Positions 23,344 through 27,186 of a stretch of 27,186 bases of DNA are shown one piece after another. Source of the DNA: a virus; the IMG/VR virus record IMGVR_UViG_3300031757_000014, positions 1-27,186 of that record; one strand, given 5' to 3'. A program made the position numbers and the translations under genes. Under the pieces are notes generated by a model, which saw only the letters and a list, made by a program, of their open reading frames with translations, was not told where the DNA came from and did not search any database. The stretch's first letter is position 1, and the number at the start of each line of letters is the position of its first letter.

Positions 23344-23631
23344 CTAACCGAAGTAGGTAACATCGATAGTGCTGCTCGACGAAACCCGAATGAACTTCAC
23401 ATCCGTCAAGTCATCCTCGTACAAGTCCAAAACTGAGTACGGGTTGATGTAGTGGCCCACACTGGCCGTGGGTGTCCCCCAGCGGACCCTGATCGGTTCG
23501 GCACCGTTGGTGATCATCGCCGCGATAGCCGTCGCCGGCACTGACGCCAACGCTACTGCCGTACCGGCTACCGCCAACTGTTCGTCGCCAACCGACGACC
23601 CGTATTCTGATGCTGCTCGTCTAATACCCAT
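23344..23631 (-). CDS. Small beta-rich virion-type protein (95 aa)
   Basis: The product reads as a run of beta strands: EQLAVAGTAVALASV, AMITNGAEPIRVRWGTPTA, YSVLDLYEDDL and VKFIRVSSSSTIDVTYFG. This is typical of small decoration- or tail-associated jelly-roll-like proteins. The style resembles the 118-residue protein at 26035-26391 without clear sequence identity. A TAGGAG site lies seven bases before the ATG at 23631. No specific family is named. Confidence 0.68.
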   Translation of the reverse strand: MGIRRAASEYGSSVGDEQLAVAGTAVALASVPATAIAAMITNGAEPIRVRWGTPTASVGHYINPYSVLDLYEDDLTDVKFIRVSSSSTIDVTYFG

Positions 23632-23638
23632 GTTTCTC

Positions 23639-23770
23639 CTACGGCTCCAGGGCCGCTACGCGTGTCTCGAGGTCGTCCAGTTTTTCTTGAATCTTGCGAA
23701 GTTCATACTCAATAGATGAGGCGTTTGGTCCCACAAACTTGTGTGTCGGCTTGTATACGACCGGCATCAT
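23639..23770 (-). CDS. Coiled-coil minigene (43 aa)
   Basis: The frame runs from ATG 23770 (or the next codon, ATG 23767) to TAG 23639. GGGAGG stands just upstream; its spacing suits the second ATG better, which would give 42 residues. A polar N-terminus (VVYKPTHKFVGPNASS) is followed by a heptad helix, IEYELRKIQEKLDDLETRVA, indicating a short dimeric or trimeric coiled coil. The gene overlaps the end of the upstream 115-residue gene, so it is translationally coupled to it. Function unknown. Confidence 0.65.
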   Translation of the reverse strand: MMPVVYKPTHKFVGPNASSIEYELRKIQEKLDDLETRVAALEP

Positions 23771-24114
23771 TCCTCCCAGAAAGACTGCTCGTCCTGCATC
23801 AACAACGCGCTCACAGAGGAAGCCACCCCAGCAACCAGTTCCTCCATTGCGTCCACACGGCTACACAGGTCTTCCATCGCTGCCAACCGTGTTTCTAAAT
23901 CCCGAATGTCTTCCGAAACATCTTCCACTCGCGCATAAGCGTGCATGTCCATCGAATCTTCAATGGATTCGACCGATTCTTCGAGGCGGTCGATGCGTGC
24001 CACTGTGCGTGCTGATGACCATGTGATTGTTCCTGCGATGACCGCTACGGACAGTATGAGTCCGACCGCGATGGTCGGGATCTTTACCTGTCGGATGTCG
24101 GTTGGTTCGTTCAT
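23767..24114 (-). CDS. Membrane-anchored coiled-coil protein (115 aa)
   Basis: Residues about 12-32 form one transmembrane helix (IPTIAVGLILSVAVIAGTI) after a short polar N-terminus. The rest is a long acidic coiled coil (for example RIDRLEESVESIEDSM and DIRDLETRLAAMEDL), ending in a polar tail. The layout fits an inner-membrane-anchored protein projecting a coiled coil, as in some phage lysis accessories, but no spanin lipobox or holin pattern is present. It overlaps the oxygenase gene upstream by four bases (ATGA) and the coiled-coil minigene downstream, so the three are coupled. Confidence 0.68.
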   Translation of the reverse strand: MNEPTDIRQVKIPTIAVGLILSVAVIAGTITWSSARTVARIDRLEESVESIEDSMDMHAYARVEDVSEDIRDLETRLAAMEDLCSRVDAMEELVAGVASSVSALLMQDEQSFWEE

Positions 24115-24764
24115 GTGGGCGCATCGTCGTACTGGTCAAACCCCCACCACATCTGGAACACATACCGCGACTGCCCCACGGGAGGGAGCGTCTTGTGGGA
24201 ATGAGTCCACCCTGACGGGAAGATTATGAACCTGCCCGCCTGCGGGCGTATTGCGTCGTTCTGCTGTGGGAACACCAACTCGCCACCTTCGGCAACATCG
24301 TTCAGGAAACCCACACCTGTCAGATGCCGCCTGTTATACATGCCGTAGGGGTAGAAGTCGGAATGCACAGTGTGGTACGCCCCGCCATCCAAGTAGCGCA
24401 ACACCTGATACGACTCCGTTACCGAAAACGACGGAAACTTGTTTGCCGACGGAAACGTCGCAAGGTAACTGTCCAAGCAGCCAGATGCGAAATCCAACAT
24501 GGGTTTGTGAACAGCGGGGGAATCGTGGGACACGTACCCCTGCTGGTGGGAATCACGAAATGTGAGATCCACGATTCCTTCGTCGGCGGAAGCCAATACT
24601 TGTGAGCGATGCCAGTCCTGTCCCTCACTATGCTCAATGATGCTGTTGCACCGCACGGTCGAAGGATCAGCCTGATAAACGGCGATAAAGTTGTTTACGG
24701 ACACGGGTCGTTGTTCGGCAACCTTGTTCCGTTTCAGTAACTCCAACACTATTCGGCCACCCAT
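24111..24764 (-). CDS. 2OG-Fe(II) oxygenase, prolyl-4-hydroxylase-like
   Basis: The double-stranded beta-helix signature is clear: His134-Ser-Asp136 in YHTVHSDFYPYG, then His190 as the second iron His. Arg200 lies ten residues on (HKTLPPVGQSRY) and would bind 2-oxoglutarate. Conserved FLNDVAEGGELVFP and GRFIIFPSGW strands fit the P4H group. Such enzymes hydroxylate proline or other residues in proteins using 2-oxoglutarate, iron and oxygen. Its place among tail and fibre genes suggests a virion protein as substrate. The ATG at 24764 overlaps the previous gene by 16 bases. A GTG at 24749 overlapping that gene's stop is an alternative start. Confidence 0.88.
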   Translation of the reverse strand: MGGRIVLELLKRNKVAEQRPVSVNNFIAVYQADPSTVRCNSIIEHSEGQDWHRSQVLASADEGIVDLTFRDSHQQGYVSHDSPAVHKPMLDFASGCLDSYLATFPSANKFPSFSVTESYQVLRYLDGGAYHTVHSDFYPYGMYNRRHLTGVGFLNDVAEGGELVFPQQNDAIRPQAGRFIIFPSGWTHSHKTLPPVGQSRYVFQMWWGFDQYDDAPT

Positions 24765-25111
24765 GAAATCGCATCTTCATCCCACGAATAGGAAATCCCA
24801 TCGTCGGGGGAATAGGTGGGAGGCTGCCAAAGATAGTTCTCGTCCAAAGACCACGAAGGAAACGGTTGAGGATCGTAGAACGCATCCGCTACGGGATCGT
24901 AGCCACCCGCAGGTCCAGCAAAGTTGTACCGCAGCGGTGTGCCGCCTCCAGAGTGAACATTGCCGTAGGTGTTGTACGACGCTTGCAACCAAGTACCACC
25001 AAGGGCAAGGTCGTCGGCTAGATACTCTTGGCCGCGATGCTCCTGATCGTCGGGGACCACCAGCACCTGTAGGACAATGTTGTTCTCGTCTAGTTCAGCA
25101 AAGTGCGCCAT
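24749..25111 (-). CDS. Conserved phage protein beginning MAHFAELDENN (120 aa)
   Basis: The N-terminus, MAHFAELDENNIVLQVLVV, matches a family of small proteins I recognise from many tailed phages, found near tail genes; its function is not established. The middle holds a GTWLQASYNTYGNVHSGG segment. The Tyr/Pro/Trp-rich C-terminus has FYDPQPFPSW, LWQPPTYSPDDG and YSWDEDAISW, typical of this family. The start is fixed by a one-base TGATG overlap with the Gly-rich protein gene. A longer frame reading into that gene is rejected. Confidence 0.8.
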   Translation of the reverse strand: MAHFAELDENNIVLQVLVVPDDQEHRGQEYLADDLALGGTWLQASYNTYGNVHSGGGTPLRYNFAGPAGGYDPVADAFYDPQPFPSWSLDENYLWQPPTYSPDDGISYSWDEDAISWVAE

Positions 25112-26031
25112 CAGGAAGTGGCCTCCAACGCATAACGAACTATGACTTTCCCAGAACCGCCCGCACACGTGAACTGGGGCTGACCACCACCGTTGTCGCC
25201 GTTGCCGCCACCACCGCCACCCGTGTTCACTGCGCCTACGGTGCTGATTGGAATACCGCTGTTGTACCAACCCATCGTGCCGCCGTTGCCGCCGCCACCG
25301 GGATTACCGCCCCACCCGAAGGTGCCACTCACCGAGCCGTTGTTTGACCCGCCACCGCCTCCACCACCGTATGTGCCGATACCCGCCTGAAAGGGCGTGT
25401 TGTTGAGGCCAGCACCACCATTCGTGCCGACGTTGGTGGAACTGTTGGTTCCTGCCCCTCCTGCACCACCGCCACCAGCGCCGCCACCACCACTATTCGC
25501 GCCGCCAGCGTTACCGTTGCCAGAAGCACCCGCCCCGTAGGGGTACGGTTGAGAGTAGATGCCACACCTGCCTGTCAAGGCTGGGGTTGTCGCTGGGGCT
25601 GAAACAAAGACTGAAGCGTTACCTACAGGACTGCCGCCTGCACCGATAGTAATGGTGTAACTCTCCACGTTACCTGTCTGCCCCAGCGTCGATAAAGCCT
25701 CGCCGCCACCACCACCGTTCCTGAAGCCCGCTCCACTTCCAGCACCCGACCCGACAACCAGAACATCGAATACATGACCGTCAGGGTTCGCTGTAATAGT
25801 GAAGGTTCCAGATGAGTTGAACGTGTGGGAGCGGTAAGTGAACCCGTCGGTGTCGTTGGTGTAGTCGCTTATTGTCCCGCCCGTGGCGGTAATCGGCGTG
25901 AACGAAGCACCGAACAGGCCACCATTCAACCACGAAGACACAGCCGTAGACGGCCACGCCTTGGAGGCGTCATGCCGCCCCCGCCAGTTAGAAACAGCGG
26001 TAGACGGGTTGGTGCGATCCTGACGAAACAT
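25111..26031 (-). CDS. Gly-rich tail appendage protein (306 aa)
   Basis: After a polar N-terminus, residues about 45-95 form beta strands (YRSHTFNSSGTFTI, VFDVLVVGSGAG). From about 96 to 290 the sequence is a Gly/Asn-rich array with repeated GGGGG, GGAG and NGG runs, ending in a GGSGKVIVRY strand. This matches the glycine-rich domain of phage tail and adhesin proteins, where poly-Gly helices form a stacked bundle at the fibre tip. It is probably host-binding. No good ribosome binding site precedes the ATG at 26031, so it may depend on coupling to the gene before it, three bases away. Confidence 0.78.
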   Translation of the reverse strand: MFRQDRTNPSTAVSNWRGRHDASKAWPSTAVSSWLNGGLFGASFTPITATGGTISDYTNDTDGFTYRSHTFNSSGTFTITANPDGHVFDVLVVGSGAGSGAGFRNGGGGGEALSTLGQTGNVESYTITIGAGGSPVGNASVFVSAPATTPALTGRCGIYSQPYPYGAGASGNGNAGGANSGGGGAGGGGAGGAGTNSSTNVGTNGGAGLNNTPFQAGIGTYGGGGGGGSNNGSVSGTFGWGGNPGGGGNGGTMGWYNSGIPISTVGAVNTGGGGGGNGDNGGGQPQFTCAGGSGKVIVRYALEATS

Positions 26032-26034
26032 TTG

Positions 26035-26391
26035 CTAGGCAGTAATCCGGTTTACGTACCCGTTGACCATGATGACGTTGGTGGTACCGGCGTAGGCCGT
26101 GATCGCAAGGCCGTTCTGCAACAGCAACCCCGGAATCACGAGGTACTTGCCGCTGACGCCTTCGATGGTCATGCTGCTTCTGCCATCAGGGTCGGTTGTC
26201 TCACCCCATTCGATGGTCAGCAGGACATCGCTGCCGCTGCTGTTGTTTGCGTACAGCCACACCTCGTCCAGATCCGAAGTCCCAGACACGGCGGTGTGGA
26301 TTGCCGTGCCAGAACCACCAGTGGTTGAGGCGACTTTGATGTTCTTTCCGTTGGTGCTGCCCGAGAGCAGGACTTTGGAGTATGTTGCCAT
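26035..26391 (-). CDS. Conserved small virion protein beginning MATYSKVLLSGST (118 aa)
   Basis: The N-terminal MATYSKVLLSGSTNGKNIKV, then TAIHTAVSGTSDLDEVWLYA, LLTIEWGETTDPDG, VIPGLLLQNG and a VNRIT end form a pattern I recognise in environmental phage genomes, commonly next to fibre genes. It reads as an all-beta fold, probably a virion or tail component. A good AAGGAAAG site precedes the ATG at 26391. The molecular role is not known. Confidence 0.78.
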   Translation of the reverse strand: MATYSKVLLSGSTNGKNIKVASTTGGSGTAIHTAVSGTSDLDEVWLYANNSSGSDVLLTIEWGETTDPDGRSSMTIEGVSGKYLVIPGLLLQNGLAITAYAGTTNVIMVNGYVNRITA

Positions 26392-26403
26392 GTTCTACTT
26401 TCC

Positions 26404-26862
26404 TTAGTTGAAAACTGTGTTGTTCAGAATGAGTTGAGCATCATTAGTGGTGACCGAAATGGCAGGCGTTGTACCGCCCGATGACACGACTGGTGCCGTG
26501 CCCGTCACCGCCGTAACCCCAGACGTGATATCGGAAGTCAACGCCACCGTACCGGTGGCATCCGGGAACGTGATCGTCCTGTCCGCCGTGGCATTGACCG
26601 CAGCGATAAAGGTTTCATAAGCGTCAGCCGACGAACCCTCATAGATGAGCCTCTGATTAGAACCGCTCAGATACACGTCATCGGCAAACGTCGCCAGTTC
26701 CGTCACAGACAGGGTACCACCAACCGTGGTAGCCGATCCTGACGTAGACAGCGTGGGGGTTCCTGTGGCCCAATCTACAACGTCATCAAAGTTCTCGTTG
26801 ACCTGCGCGGCGACAATAGGCGTCCCAGCCGTAAACGCATACGTCTTCGCCAAAGCGCCCAT
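26404..26862 (-). CDS. Tail-fibre-type protein (152 aa)
   Basis: The N-terminus (MGALAKTYAFTAGTPIVAAQ, VNENFDDVVDWA) is a common opening of phage fibre proteins. It is followed by the repeating LTVTGLATFADDVYL-like strand pattern (here LSVTELATFADDVYL), a TITFPDATGTVALTSD segment and ITSGVTAVTGTAPVVSSGG. These are typical trimeric beta-prism fibre modules. GGAGG lies about ten bases before the ATG at 26862. It ends with a short TNDAQLILNNTVFN tail instead of a receptor domain, so it may be an adaptor or a truncated fibre. Confidence 0.78.
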   Translation of the reverse strand: MGALAKTYAFTAGTPIVAAQVNENFDDVVDWATGTPTLSTSGSATTVGGTLSVTELATFADDVYLSGSNQRLIYEGSSADAYETFIAAVNATADRTITFPDATGTVALTSDITSGVTAVTGTAPVVSSGGTTPAISVTTNDAQLILNNTVFN

Positions 26863-27186
26863 CTACCGCAACCTCCGAGTCCTATACATGCCAATAATCG
26901 AAGTTACTCCCCACTTGCCCCGCTTGGACACGGAGGGGAGAACCTGAAACCTCAAACTAATAGCCTGCGCTGTCCCAACTGTTGGCCATCTAGCGAACAA
27001 ATACCGGTCCTGAGTGCCTTGCGCCTGCCATTCCGACGTGTCCCACACCCCGTATCCCGCGCCACTCGTGGGATCCGTATCCCACGTCGCTGGTGACCCG
27101 ATCCCGACAATATCCTTGTAGTACCCCTCCCAGTATCCGCTCAGGTCATAGTCTTTGTAAACGTAGGTATGAACGCGGGTGTCATT
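26863..27186 (-). CDS. Tail protein, C-terminal fragment, cut by the right edge
   Basis: The frame is open from the window edge for 107 codons to TAG at 26863, directly before the fibre gene. An internal GTG (27048) is not a likely start because coding character continues upstream. The sequence has aromatic strand motifs (TYVYKDYDLSGYWEGYYKD, WDTDPTSGAGYGVWD) and an end of YLFARWPTVGTAQAISLRFQV then a MYRTRRLR tail. This resembles the C-terminal parts of podovirus-type tail tube or nozzle proteins, which end in strand-rich domains with basic tails. The identification is tentative. Confidence 0.6.
   Translation of the reverse strand, partial: NDTRVHTYVYKDYDLSGYWEGYYKDIVGIGSPATWDTDPTSGAGYGVWDTSEWQAQGTQDRYLFARWPTVGTAQAISLRFQVLPSVSKRGKWGVTSIIGMYRTRRLR

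Noticed and set aside
1-27186. tRNA genes, insertion sequences, integrase or attachment site
   Set aside because: Looked for by eye; no cloverleaf, transposase or recombinase pattern was recognised. A tRNA could be missed without a search program.

Overview
This window looks like part of a tailed double-stranded DNA bacteriophage genome. It is GC-rich, almost fully coding, and uses many GTG starts and ATGA/TGATG/GTGA stop-start overlaps. The r1t-type holin, amidase endolysin and GC-rich codon use fit a phage of an actinobacterial or similar high-GC host; the host is an inference. No integrase, excisionase or immunity repressor is visible. No DNA polymerase, terminase, portal or capsid gene is visible either, so those must lie outside the window if present.

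Layout. (1) Positions 1-2530, minus strand: an early-type operon led by a DUF932 protein, followed by an SH3/KOW-like protein, a protein with EF-hand-like loops and a zinc ribbon. It ends at a hairpin terminator (648-681). Beyond it a second minus-strand pair begins (a single-TM protein and a gene cut by the left edge). (2) 2531-2663: divergent intergenic region. (3) 2664-4970, plus strand: nine small, mostly overlapping genes, several of them Cys-rich zinc-ribbon-like proteins. (4) 4971-5101: a non-coding gap with two strong hairpins. (5) 5102-10337, plus strand: DNA metabolism, namely a Cas4/RecB-like exonuclease, a linker-containing unknown, a DnaB-like ATPase, an archaeo-eukaryotic-type primase, a RusA-like resolvase, a compact C5 methyltransferase, a putative PD-(D/E)XK-like protein and a sigma-region-4-like regulator. 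(6) 10313-27186, minus strand: lysis and virion genes, convergent with and overlapping region 5 by 25 bases. In transcription order from the right edge: a tail protein cut by the edge, tail-fibre-like and Gly-rich proteins, a 2OG-Fe(II) oxygenase, small coiled-coil proteins, a Gly/Pro-rich protein, two Ala/Gln/Gly-rich virion-like proteins, a 2575-residue polyvalent protein, the endolysin, several minigenes, and a holin.

The most striking element is the 2575-residue protein (12094-19821). Its central third is a chain of modules, including one that resembles DUF6884 and one that resembles the ADP-ribosyltransferase domains of phage polyvalent proteins. The modules are separated by five near-identical Ala-Glu-Ala-Val-Thr-Pro-Pro linkers. 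At DNA level most linkers are palindromic (GGAGGCG-TAAC-CGCCTCC type), which suggests a repeat that both encodes a flexible linker and marks module boundaries. A second point of interest is a prolyl-hydroxylase-like oxygenase in the same operon as a Gly/Pro-rich virion-like protein.

All family assignments come from motif recognition by eye; no database search was run.
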